Source: Mycobacterium sp. ACS4331
GTDB lineage: Bacteria > Actinomycetota > Actinomycetes > Mycobacteriales > Mycobacteriaceae
Direction of reading: 5' to 3'
Length of the DNA stretch: 64,000 nucleotides
NCBI RefSeq assembly: GCF_001667265.1
Contig: NZ_LZHW01000103.1
Coordinates: forward strand, 62,001 to 126,000
The notes beneath the pieces were generated by a model that searched no databases, was not told where the DNA came from, and worked only from the letters and a program-made list of their open reading frames with translations. The translations under genes and the position numbers were made by a program. Shown here piece by piece: positions 1 to 7,356 of the stretch (positions are counted from its first letter, which is position 1; every line of letters begins with the position of its first letter).

Positions 1-194
1 GTTACTTCTCGATGGTCGGCTATGACAACGGTGCGCGGTTACCGCTGGTCCCCGCCCCCGTGCAGTTCGATGAGGCGACAACCGAACTGACCCCGGCACC
101 CGGGCACGGCCAACACACCGATGAGGTGTTGCGGGCGTGCGGCTACAGCGACGAGGACATCCTGAACCTGAAGATCGGCGGCGCCATCACCTGA
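1..194 (+). CDS. CaiB/BaiF-type CoA-transferase, C-terminal end (partial)
   Basis: The frame is open from the window edge to a TGA at 192-194, giving about 63 residues of a protein whose start lies upstream. The tail has the VQFDE, PGHGQHTDEVL and GYSDEDI patterns typical of the C-terminus of class III CoA-transferases, which move CoA between carboxylic acids. It ends 3 bp before a convergent amidohydrolase gene. The family call rests only on these short motifs; the substrate cannot be inferred. Confidence 0.7.
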   Translation, partial: YFSMVGYDNGARLPLVPAPVQFDEATTELTPAPGHGQHTDEVLRACGYSDEDILNLKIGGAIT

Positions 195-197
195 TGC

Positions 198-1370
198 TCA
201 GGCGGTGCGCGGAAAGTGCAGCAGTTCGCGCGCGTTCGCCTCGGCGATCCTCACCACCTCCTCATCGGGCACAGCCGACAACACCTCCGCGGCACGCTTT
301 CGGCAGTTCGGCCAGTTGGAATCCGAATGGGGGAAGTCACTTTCCAGCATGATGCGATCGACGCCGATCTTGTGACGGCTCTCCACGCCGTGCTCGTCGT
401 CGATGAAGCAGGTCCAGAAGTGCTGGTGGAACAACTCCGAGGGCCGGGCATCGAAGTCGATGTCCTGGTAGTACCGGTGGCGTTCCCAGGTGAAGTCGGT
501 GCGCTCGAGCATGTAGGGCACCCAGCCGATCCCACCTTCGGCAAGCGAGAACTTCAGATTCGGGAACTGTTGCAGTTTGCCGGAGAACAGCAGATCGACG
601 GTGGTCCACCAGGAGTTGGTGGCGAAGACCGCGATGGCCACGGCGAACGGCGCGGCCTTGCTCTTCATCGTCTTCGGCGCGAAAGGTGCGCCGGAGAACG
701 AGAATCCCGGTACGTATCCTCCGGCGCCGAAATGCAGCGAAACCGGAAGGTCGGCATCGGAGCATAACTGCCACAGCGGATCCCAATGATCGGTGTGGAA
801 CGAGGGCAGCTCGAACACCGACATCGTGTCGGGGAAGGACAGGGTGCGTGCCCCCTTGTCCAGCAGGCGCTGCGCTTCGGCCACCGTCGCCTCGATGTCC
901 CAGAACGGCAGGATGCCCAACGGGATGTACCGGTCGGGGGCCGTGGCACACCATTCGTCGATGTAGAAGTCGTTCCACGCCTGGATGCAGAGCCGGGCGA
1001 GTTCTTTGTCCCTGCCGTGAAAGAAGGTGCTGCCCGCGAAACCCGGGAAGGACGGGAAGCACAGTGCCGCCTGAACCCCGTCGACATCCATGTCCTTGAC
1101 CCGCAGCGCGGGGTCATAGCAACCCGGGATCATGTCCTCGTATCGGACCGGGTCCACCCCCCAGTCCGCACGGGGCTTACCGGCCACCGCATTCAGTCCG
1201 ATGGTGGCGAACCGGGTGTCGTTGTAATGCCACAGCTGGGCGCTGCCGACTTCCCTGATCTGCGGTGCGTCGTCGCGCCAGCGGGCGGGCAGCCGGTCCA
1301 ACCACACACGTGGGTGTTCCACGAGGTGATCGTCGACGGAGATGATCTGGTGGCTGTCCTGAAGCGGCAT
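198..1370 (-). CDS. Amidohydrolase family protein (amidohydrolase_2 type)
   Basis: This 390-residue protein opens with a VDDHLVEHP segment, the N-terminal metal-binding motif of the amidohydrolase_2 (PF04909) TIM-barrel family, and ends with the ESDFPHSDSNWPN motif near the C-terminus that carries a conserved Asp. Such enzymes hydrolyse or decarboxylate small, often aromatic, carboxylates. The ATG at 1370 is chosen because a strong AGGAGG lies just upstream; the longer open frame to 1724 lacks a comparable site. It is divergent from a GntR/FadR-type regulator, which probably controls it. A related copy with a damaged 3' end lies at 56756-57782. Substrate unknown. Confidence 0.85.
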   Translation of the reverse strand: MPLQDSHQIISVDDHLVEHPRVWLDRLPARWRDDAPQIREVGSAQLWHYNDTRFATIGLNAVAGKPRADWGVDPVRYEDMIPGCYDPALRVKDMDVDGVQAALCFPSFPGFAGSTFFHGRDKELARLCIQAWNDFYIDEWCATAPDRYIPLGILPFWDIEATVAEAQRLLDKGARTLSFPDTMSVFELPSFHTDHWDPLWQLCSDADLPVSLHFGAGGYVPGFSFSGAPFAPKTMKSKAAPFAVAIAVFATNSWWTTVDLLFSGKLQQFPNLKFSLAEGGIGWVPYMLERTDFTWERHRYYQDIDFDARPSELFHQHFWTCFIDDEHGVESRHKIGVDRIMLESDFPHSDSNWPNCRKRAAEVLSAVPDEEVVRIAEANARELLHFPRTA

Positions 1371-1495
1371 GGCATCCTCCTGGGGCCGGGCTACCGGCGA
1401 CCTACCGAACATACTCATATTTGGGGCGGATCGGGAAGAGCTCCACCCGTCGTCTGACGAGGTAGCCTGAATACCCCACTGTTCGAAAGAGGTGC

Positions 1496-2329
1496 ATGCA
1501 TGCAGATCGGGCTCTGCCGATGACCATCGACGCGCTGGCCACTCCCCATCCCGCACGGCAGGAGTTGGTCGCCCGGACACGGCGCGGCAAGATCTCACTG
1601 GCCATCGCCCAGGACATCGTCCGGCAGATCGCCCTGGATCGGCTGGTCCCCGGCAGCCCGCTGCCCACCGAGCAGGCGATGGCCGCCGAATTCGGAGTCG
1701 GACGGGCATCCATCCGCGAGGCACTGCGCGTGCTGGAGTTGCAGGGCATCGTCGAGATCCGCCGGGGCAACGGTGGCGGGCCGGTGGTCGGCCACCGGGG
1801 GCCGCAACGCTTCGGCGAGACGATGACGATGCACCTGCAGCTGGCCCGGGCCACCATGGGCGACGTCAACTCGGCGATGATCCAGCTCGAACCGCTGTCG
1901 GCCGAACGGGCCGCGCTGCGAGTACGCAACGGATCGGCGGACCCGCAGGCCGTGGCCGAAATGGTCGAAGAGACGAGGCGCGGGATGGCACGGGTGACCG
2001 AACAAACCCTGTCCAGCCAGGACTACGTCGACTCGGGCAGCCGTTTCCATCTGCTGGTCCGCGACATCGATCCCAATCCGGTGCTCGATCTGCTCACCGA
2101 ATCGGTGAGCCACATCTTCGCCAGCCGCACGGCCGGCGGCGGGGCCAACCATTTCAGTAAGGACACCCGGACCCGCCTGCACTTCGACCACATTCGGATC
2201 GCGGATGCCATCCAAGGCGGGGACGCCGAGACCGCACGCGGCCTGATGCGCGACCACATGGAATCGGCCGCCCAGGCGATCTTCGAGGTTGCCCCCGAAC
2301 TGGCCGACCATCTCGTCGACTGGCAGTGA
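1496..2329 (+). CDS. GntR family regulator, FadR/FCD subfamily
   Basis: About 277 residues. Residues roughly 30-100 form a winged HTH (LPTEQAMAAEFGVGRASIRE and LRVLELQGIVEIRRGNGGG), followed by a helical FCD ligand-binding domain with the usual His/Asp-rich segments (FHLLVRDI, LHFDHIRIADAI, MRDHMESA). These dimeric repressors respond to small carboxylates or acyl-CoAs. Its position, divergent from the amidohydrolase with 125 bp between the starts, suggests it controls the flanking catabolic genes. A small palindrome TCGTC-T-GACGA at 1450-1460 is a weak operator candidate. The start at 1496 has AGAGG close by; ATG 1520 is the alternative. Confidence 0.85.
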   Translation: MHADRALPMTIDALATPHPARQELVARTRRGKISLAIAQDIVRQIALDRLVPGSPLPTEQAMAAEFGVGRASIREALRVLELQGIVEIRRGNGGGPVVGHRGPQRFGETMTMHLQLARATMGDVNSAMIQLEPLSAERAALRVRNGSADPQAVAEMVEETRRGMARVTEQTLSSQDYVDSGSRFHLLVRDIDPNPVLDLLTESVSHIFASRTAGGGANHFSKDTRTRLHFDHIRIADAIQGGDAETARGLMRDHMESAAQAIFEVAPELADHLVDWQ

Positions 2330-2332
2330 CAC

Positions 2333-2599
2333 TCAGAGGCTTCGCCGTGCCGTACCCCGGTAACCGAAGAACCTTTCGAAGTTCTCGTCGGTGATCCGGC
2401 CGCGGAAGTTGCGCTCGGCGGCCTCCTCCAGAAGTCGCAGCCGACGCTGCACCGCAGGGCGGGCCGGGTCGTTATCCGCCAGCCCGGCGATGGTCGCACG
2501 CTCCTCGGTGATCTCTCGGTGCAGTCGCGCACCGGCCTCGCCGAAGGTCAGCAGATCGTGGTCTTCTTCGATCTCGCGGCGTGGCGGGCGGTCAGGCAT
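2333..2599 (-). CDS. Conserved small protein of unknown function, coupled to SDR
   Basis: An 88-residue, charged, predicted soluble helical protein (TFGEAGARLHREI, VQRRLRLLEEAAERNF, ITDENFERFFGY). I do not recognise a named family. Its ATG overlaps the last 8 bp of the upstream SDR gene, so the two are almost certainly co-translated. The longer open frame to 2773 runs antiparallel into SDR codons in another frame and is rejected. A role as accessory or cofactor partner of the SDR is only inferred from coupling. Confidence 0.7.
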   Translation of the reverse strand: MPDRPPRREIEEDHDLLTFGEAGARLHREITEERATIAGLADNDPARPAVQRRLRLLEEAAERNFRGRITDENFERFFGYRGTARRSL

Positions 2600-3416
2600 T
2601 GCAGAATCCGGCGTCGACGGGCAGACAGACCCCACTGATATAGCGGGCCTCGTCGGAGACCAGCCAGGCCACCGCATTTGCGACATCGTCGGGTTGCAGC
2701 ACGTCGATTCCGGGCAGCACATTGCGCATATTGCCGATGGGATTGTCGGCCACCGTGCCGATCCAGTCGACAAAGGCCCGATTGCGCGTCATCCCTGAAT
2801 CGACACCCGTCGGCAGTATGGCATTGACCCGAATACCCTTGGGGCCGAGTAGATTCGCGAACAGCCGCAACAGGCCAAGGATTCCAGCCTTGGCCGCGGT
2901 ATAGCCATCGAGCCCGCCCCAGCCGCCCGTGAACCCCCTCACCGCAGCCGTGGAGCTGGTCAGCACCACCGATCCCGGGCGCCCGGCCTCGACGAGCGCC
3001 GGTGTCGTCGCCTTGATGGTGTTCCACACGCCGACAAGCATGATGTCCACCGCGTCGCGGAAGGCCCGTGCCTCGTCGACGTCCGACGGGTAGGCGCAGC
3101 CGCCGGCATTGGCGATCACGATGTCAGCGCAGCCCACTCCGAGTTCGGCGGTCCCCGCCGAAAACGCCTGCTGCAGTTGCTCCAGCTCCCGGACATCGGC
3201 GACCTGCAGGCTGGCGCGACGTCCCTGCTTCTTCACCAGTCGACAGGTCTCCTCCAAGTCGTCGCGGGTCCCCATCGGGTACGGAATGGTGGCGATGTCG
3301 GCGCACACGTCGACGGCGATCACATCGGAACCGTCGGCGGCCAGCCGGACCGCATGCGCTCGGCCCTGGCCCCGGGCTGCGCCGGTGATGAATGCGACCC
3401 GCGGCGCCTGAGCCAT
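2592..3416 (-). CDS. Mycofactocin-coupled SDR family oxidoreductase
   Basis: A 274-residue Rossmann-fold dehydrogenase. It begins with the NAD-binding GAARGQGRAHAV motif, then a CADIATIPYP insertion, an NAG motif in the middle and a YTAAK catalytic Tyr/Lys, ending in PVDAGFCNA. The RGQGR loop plus the extra CADI..PYP segment are hallmarks of the mycofactocin-coupled SDR group, whose NAD is held tightly and recycled by the peptide-derived cofactor mycofactocin. The start at 3416 follows GAAAGGTG; 75 upstream codons in the open frame are excluded. It overlaps the downstream small gene and is divergent from a GMC oxidoreductase. Substrate, probably an alcohol, is unknown. Confidence 0.88.
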   Translation of the reverse strand: MAQAPRVAFITGAARGQGRAHAVRLAADGSDVIAVDVCADIATIPYPMGTRDDLEETCRLVKKQGRRASLQVADVRELEQLQQAFSAGTAELGVGCADIVIANAGGCAYPSDVDEARAFRDAVDIMLVGVWNTIKATTPALVEAGRPGSVVLTSSTAAVRGFTGGWGGLDGYTAAKAGILGLLRLFANLLGPKGIRVNAILPTGVDSGMTRNRAFVDWIGTVADNPIGNMRNVLPGIDVLQPDDVANAVAWLVSDEARYISGVCLPVDAGFCNA

Positions 3417-3651
3417 ATCGGGGCACCTTTCACTCGAAATGTTCGACTGTTCGGGTAAAGCTACGACGGACGGACCGGCATCGGCAAGCGCGCCCTTGGA
3501 TATTGGTCTGAGTTCATCGGGTGCGGGGTAGACCGCCGCGGCGTCCGGCAGCCACTCTGCCAACAGTGGACCTGGTGACCGTGCGAGGACCGCGACCCGC
3601 AGAATGGTCTCGCGCAGACTGGTACGCGCAACGAAGCGCAATGGAGGAACG

Positions 3652-5358
3652 GTGCCGGATAGCAGCCCTGTGGCCGAATACGACTACATCATCGTGGGCG
3701 CGGGCAGCGCGGGCTGCCTGCTCGCCAATCGGCTCAGCGCCAACCCGGATCACCGGGTGTTGTTGATCGAGGCCGGCGGCAGGGACAACTGGTTCTGGAT
3801 CAAGATCCCGGTGGGTTATCTGTACACCATCGCCAACCCCCGCACCGACTGGTGTTTCACCACCGAGCCCGATCCCGGTCTGGCCGACCGCAGCATCATC
3901 TACGCGCGGGGCCGGGTGATCGGCGGCTGCTCATCGATCAACGCCATGATCCACATGCGCGGGCAGGCCAGCGATTACGAGCTCTGGGCGCAGGCCACCG
4001 GCGACGACCGATGGCTCTGGGGCGGCCCCGACGGCCAGACCCTGGACATCTACAAGGAGTTGGAGAACTACTTCGGCGGCGCCGACGAATGGCACGGCGA
4101 CAGTGGTGAGATCCGGGTCGAGCGGCCGCGGGTGCGCTGGAAGATCCTCGACGCCTGGCAGGACGGGGCTGCCGAACTGGGCATTGCGCCGATCGAGGAG
4201 TTCAACCGGGGCGACAACTCCGGCAGCGCCTATTTTCACGTCAACCAGAGACGCGGTCGGCGCTGGTCGATGGCCGACGCCTTCCTGCACCCGATCTCGC
4301 ACCGCCCCAACCTCACCGTCTACACCCACACCCAGGCCCTGAAGCTGCTGATGGACGATCAGGTCCAGGAGAATCAGCGCCGCGGCGCCTGGACCACCGC
4401 CCAGCACCGCGTCACCGGCGTGCGACTGCTCAAAGACGGCCAGACCGTGGACGTCCACGCACGCCGGGAGGTGATCCTGAGCGCAGGCGCCATCGGCTCA
4501 CCACACCTCATGCAGGTCTCGGGCCTGGGACCCGCCGGGCTGCTCACCGAACACCAGGTGCCGGTGGCCGTCGATCTGCCCGGAGTCGGCGAGAACCTCC
4601 AGGATCACCTGCAGATCCGATCCGTCTACCGGGTGAAAGGCGCACGCACCGTCAACACGCTCTACCGGAACTGGATCACCCGTGCGGGCATGGGAATCCA
4701 GTACATGGTGATGAGATCGGGGCCCATGACGATGCCGCCGTCCACCCTCGGTGCCTTCGCCAAGAGCGACCCCTCGCTGGCCAGTCCTGATCTCGAGTGG
4801 CATGTGCAGCCGTTGTCTCTGCCCAAGTTCGGCGAGCCTCTGCACCCCTACGGCGCCATCACTCCGTCAGTCTGCAACCTGCGCCCCACCTCGCGCGGCC
4901 ATGTGCGGATGGCCACCGCGGATCCTCTGACCAGCCCCAAGATCTTCTGCAACTACCTGTCCACGGACGCCGATCGCGAAACTGCCGTGCGCGGGCTCCG
5001 GATGACCCGGCAGATCATGGCGGCACCGGCCTTGGCGCGCTACCACCCGCGGGAGGTGCTTCCCGGCCCGCAACTGGTCAGCGACGACGATTTGCAGACG
5101 GCGGCCCGTGAACTGGGCACCACCATCTTTCATCCGGTGGGCACCTGCGCGATGGGCGCCTTCGACGGACGCGGTCTGCCGCGGTCGGCCGCCACGGTGC
5201 TCGACACCGACTGCCGGGTCTTCGGCGTCGCCGGTCTTCGGGTGGCTGACGCTTCGGCGATGCCCGCCATCACCTCGGGCAACACCAACGCCCCGGTCAT
5301 GCTGATCGCCGAGCGCGCAGCGCGGGCAATCTTGAAAATGACTCGTTTTCACTTGTAG
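3652..5358 (+). CDS. GMC family FAD-dependent oxidoreductase (choline dehydrogenase-like)
   Basis: A 568-residue flavoprotein. The ADP-binding motif VGAGSAG sits at residues 15-21, GGCSSINAMIHMRG is the GMC signature near residues 90-105, and a C-terminal HPVGTCAMG carries the conserved active-site His, followed by NTNAPVMLIAERAA. GMC enzymes oxidise alcohols to aldehydes or ketones with transfer to quinones, mycofactocin or oxygen. The GTG start at 3652 has GGAGG upstream; the in-frame ATG at 3604 does not. It is divergent from a mycofactocin-coupled SDR and upstream of an LLM enzyme, suggesting a shared alcohol-oxidation route. Whether it reacts with mycofactocin is not shown by the sequence. 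Confidence 0.88.
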   Translation: MPDSSPVAEYDYIIVGAGSAGCLLANRLSANPDHRVLLIEAGGRDNWFWIKIPVGYLYTIANPRTDWCFTTEPDPGLADRSIIYARGRVIGGCSSINAMIHMRGQASDYELWAQATGDDRWLWGGPDGQTLDIYKELENYFGGADEWHGDSGEIRVERPRVRWKILDAWQDGAAELGIAPIEEFNRGDNSGSAYFHVNQRRGRRWSMADAFLHPISHRPNLTVYTHTQALKLLMDDQVQENQRRGAWTTAQHRVTGVRLLKDGQTVDVHARREVILSAGAIGSPHLMQVSGLGPAGLLTEHQVPVAVDLPGVGENLQDHLQIRSVYRVKGARTVNTLYRNWITRAGMGIQYMVMRSGPMTMPPSTLGAFAKSDPSLASPDLEWHVQPLSLPKFGEPLHPYGAITPSVCNLRPTSRGHVRMATADPLTSPKIFCNYLSTDADRETAVRGLRMTRQIMAAPALARYHPREVLPGPQLVSDDDLQTAARELGTTIFHPVGTCAMGAFDGRGLPRSAATVLDTDCRVFGVAGLRVADASAMPAITSGNTNAPVMLIAERAARAILKMTRFHL

Positions 5359-5500
5359 CGCAGCACTTTTCCGCCTGTGCTCGCTAACACAGCCGGTCGT
5401 GTAGAACAGTGCTCCACCGACAACGACGTCTGATCCGGAATAAACCCCGCCCCCGATGACTTGGCTCAAGGGTCGCCTCTCCCCCGACCCAGGAGCATTC

Positions 5501-6310
5501 ATGACCCGCCCAATCCGCGTCGCCGTGCAGATTCAGCCCGGTGGTGCGCCCGACTACCGCACCTGGCGTGACGCCGTGCTGGCCGCTGACGATCTCGGCG
5601 TCGACGTGATCTTCGGCTACGACCACTTTCACCGCCCCGCGCTGGACGCCATCGTCGACGGCAAACCCATCCAGTCGGAGCGCCAGCCCGATGTCGCCAA
5701 TTTTGAGGGCTGGACCGCCCTGGCGTCGTGGGGCGAGATCACCTCACATGCCGAGATCGGACTTCTCGTCACCGGTGTCGGCTACCGCAACCCGGACCTG
5801 CTCGCAGACATGGCGCGCACCGTCGACCACATCAGCGGAGGCCGGCTCATCCTCGGCCTTGGCGCGGGGTGGTACGAAAAGGACTACACCACATACGGTT
5901 ACGAATTCGGCACCTTCGGCTCCCGCTTCGATCTGTTCGATGAGAGCCTGTTGCGTATCGAGAACCGGCTCGCCGCACTGATCCCGCCACCGGTGCGCAG
6001 GATACCGATCCTCATCGGCGGCACGGGCCCCAAGCGTTCGCTGCCCGCCGTTGCCCGGCACGCCGACATCTGGCACGCATTCGCCGAACTCGACACATTC
6101 CGCAGAGCCAGCGACCGCGTCGATGCGCTGGCAGAGACGTTCGGACGCGACGGCGCCGACATCGAACGCTCGACACTCTGGCAGGACGCCGACAGTGCCG
6201 ATGCCTTCCGCGAGGCAGGCGTCACGCTGTTCCAGACCGAACTCACCGCCGACGACGGTTACGACCTCACGCCACTCAAGCAGGTGCTCACCTGGCGCGA
6301 CAACGGATGA
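5501..6310 (+). CDS. LLM class F420-dependent oxidoreductase
   Basis: A 269-residue luciferase-like TIM barrel. It carries a FGYDHFH segment near residue 35, LLVTGVGYRNPDLLADMARTVDHISGGR and LGLGAGWYEKDY, which are typical of the F420-dependent members in mycobacteria. They transfer hydride between F420 and alcohols, ketones or other substrates. AGGAG lies 6 bp before ATG 5501; the extra 15 codons from ATG 5456 are unlikely. It follows the GMC oxidoreductase by about 140 bp in the same direction. A second, longer LLM enzyme lies at 30711-31577. Substrate unknown. Confidence 0.85.
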   Translation: MTRPIRVAVQIQPGGAPDYRTWRDAVLAADDLGVDVIFGYDHFHRPALDAIVDGKPIQSERQPDVANFEGWTALASWGEITSHAEIGLLVTGVGYRNPDLLADMARTVDHISGGRLILGLGAGWYEKDYTTYGYEFGTFGSRFDLFDESLLRIENRLAALIPPPVRRIPILIGGTGPKRSLPAVARHADIWHAFAELDTFRRASDRVDALAETFGRDGADIERSTLWQDADSADAFREAGVTLFQTELTADDGYDLTPLKQVLTWRDNG

Positions 6311-6380
6311 CGTCCCGCTCTCAGCATCCGGGCGGTGCGTATCGGCCCCGAGCAGCCGTCAAGGGGCGGACAATGGGCCC

Positions 6381-6527
6381 ATGTCCACGGTGTTCTGGAT
6401 AGTCATCGCGGTGCTCGCCATCGGGACGATCGCCGGTGGCCTGCTGCGGATGCGCGCCTGGCTGCGGAAACCCGCCCCGCCCGAGGTGATCGAGGCCGCG
6501 CGCCGTCGAGAGGAAGAAGACGAATAG
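6381..6527 (+). CDS. Small single-span membrane protein
   Basis: A 48-residue product: one hydrophobic helix at residues 4-22 (VFWIVIAVLAIGTIAGGLL), a positively charged RMRAWLRK segment and a charged tail ending RRREEEDE. The topology is probably N-out or N-in with a short cytoplasmic tail. It lies between the LLM and SDR genes in the same direction. I do not recognise a family. The Shine-Dalgarno is weak, so the call rests on the sensible membrane topology. Confidence 0.5.
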   Translation: MSTVFWIVIAVLAIGTIAGGLLRMRAWLRKPAPPEVIEAARRREEEDE

Positions 6528-6570
6528 GGCGCCCGCGTTCCTGTGCCGAGCGTCTGCGTAGAGTCGGCCC

Positions 6571-7356
6571 GTGACCGACGCAGCACCCACTGACAATCCC
6601 TTCGACCTCACCGGCCACGTGGCGGTCGTCACCGGCGGCGGTTCCGGCATCGGTTTCGGCATGGCCGAGGGCCTGGCCCGTGCAGGCGCGTCCCTGGCGA
6701 TCCTCGGCCGCACCGCCTCCCGCCTGGACACCGCCGCCGAACAACTCCGCCGACACGGTCGACCGGTGCTGCCGCTGGTCTGCGATGTCGCCGACGAGGA
6801 CGCCACCACAGCAGCGATGGCCCGGGTCCGCAGCGAGTTCGGTTGTCTGGACTCGTGTTTCGCCAACGCCGGAGTGCGCGGCGCGTTCACGCCGGTGCTG
6901 GAGACCTCGCTGGAGATGTTCCGCGAGGTCACGCGTGTCGACCTCGACGGTGTCTTCCTCACGTTGCGCGAGGCCGCCCGCCAGATGGTCGAGGTGGGCC
7001 GCGGCGGCAGTCTGGTGGCGGTGTCCAGCCTCGGGGCTTTCCAGGGCATGCCGCGCCAGCCGGCCTACGCGGCCTCCAAGGCCGGCGTCACCTCACTGAC
7101 CGACAGCATGGCCGTCGAATTGGCCCGCTACGGGATCCGCGCCAACACGGTGGCTCCCGGCTGGTTCGACACCGAGATGACCTCGGAGGGGTTGCACGAC
7201 GAACGGTTCCGCGAGCGCGTGTTGCCTCGTGTTCCGTTTCGCCGCTGGGGCTCACCTGATGACATCGGCGGGGTCGCGGTGTACCTGGCCAGCGCGGCGA
7301 GCCGCTACCACACCGGTGATGTCCTGCGCATCGACGGCGGCTACCTCAAGTTCTGA
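6571..7356 (+). CDS. SDR family oxidoreductase
   Basis: A 261-residue classical short-chain dehydrogenase: GGGSGIGFG cofactor motif near residue 22, CFANAGVRG in the middle, catalytic Ser in VAVSSLGAF, YAASK Tyr/Lys, and a C-terminal TGDVLRIDGGYLKF. It uses NAD(P) to interconvert an alcohol and a ketone. It starts with GTG at 6571. Its last 16 bp overlap the 3' end of the convergent molybdopterin oxidoreductase. Unlike the SDRs at 2592 and 49494 it lacks the RGQGR/CADI signature, so it is not of the mycofactocin-coupled type. Confidence 0.88.
   Translation: MTDAAPTDNPFDLTGHVAVVTGGGSGIGFGMAEGLARAGASLAILGRTASRLDTAAEQLRRHGRPVLPLVCDVADEDATTAAMARVRSEFGCLDSCFANAGVRGAFTPVLETSLEMFREVTRVDLDGVFLTLREAARQMVEVGRGGSLVAVSSLGAFQGMPRQPAYAASKAGVTSLTDSMAVELARYGIRANTVAPGWFDTEMTSEGLHDERFRERVLPRVPFRRWGSPDDIGGVAVYLASAASRYHTGDVLRIDGGYLKF

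Noticed and set aside
1450..1460. TCGTC-T-GACGA palindrome as GntR operator
   Set aside because: Only 5-bp arms and no match to a FadR-type consensus that I can confirm; mentioned only in the regulator entry.
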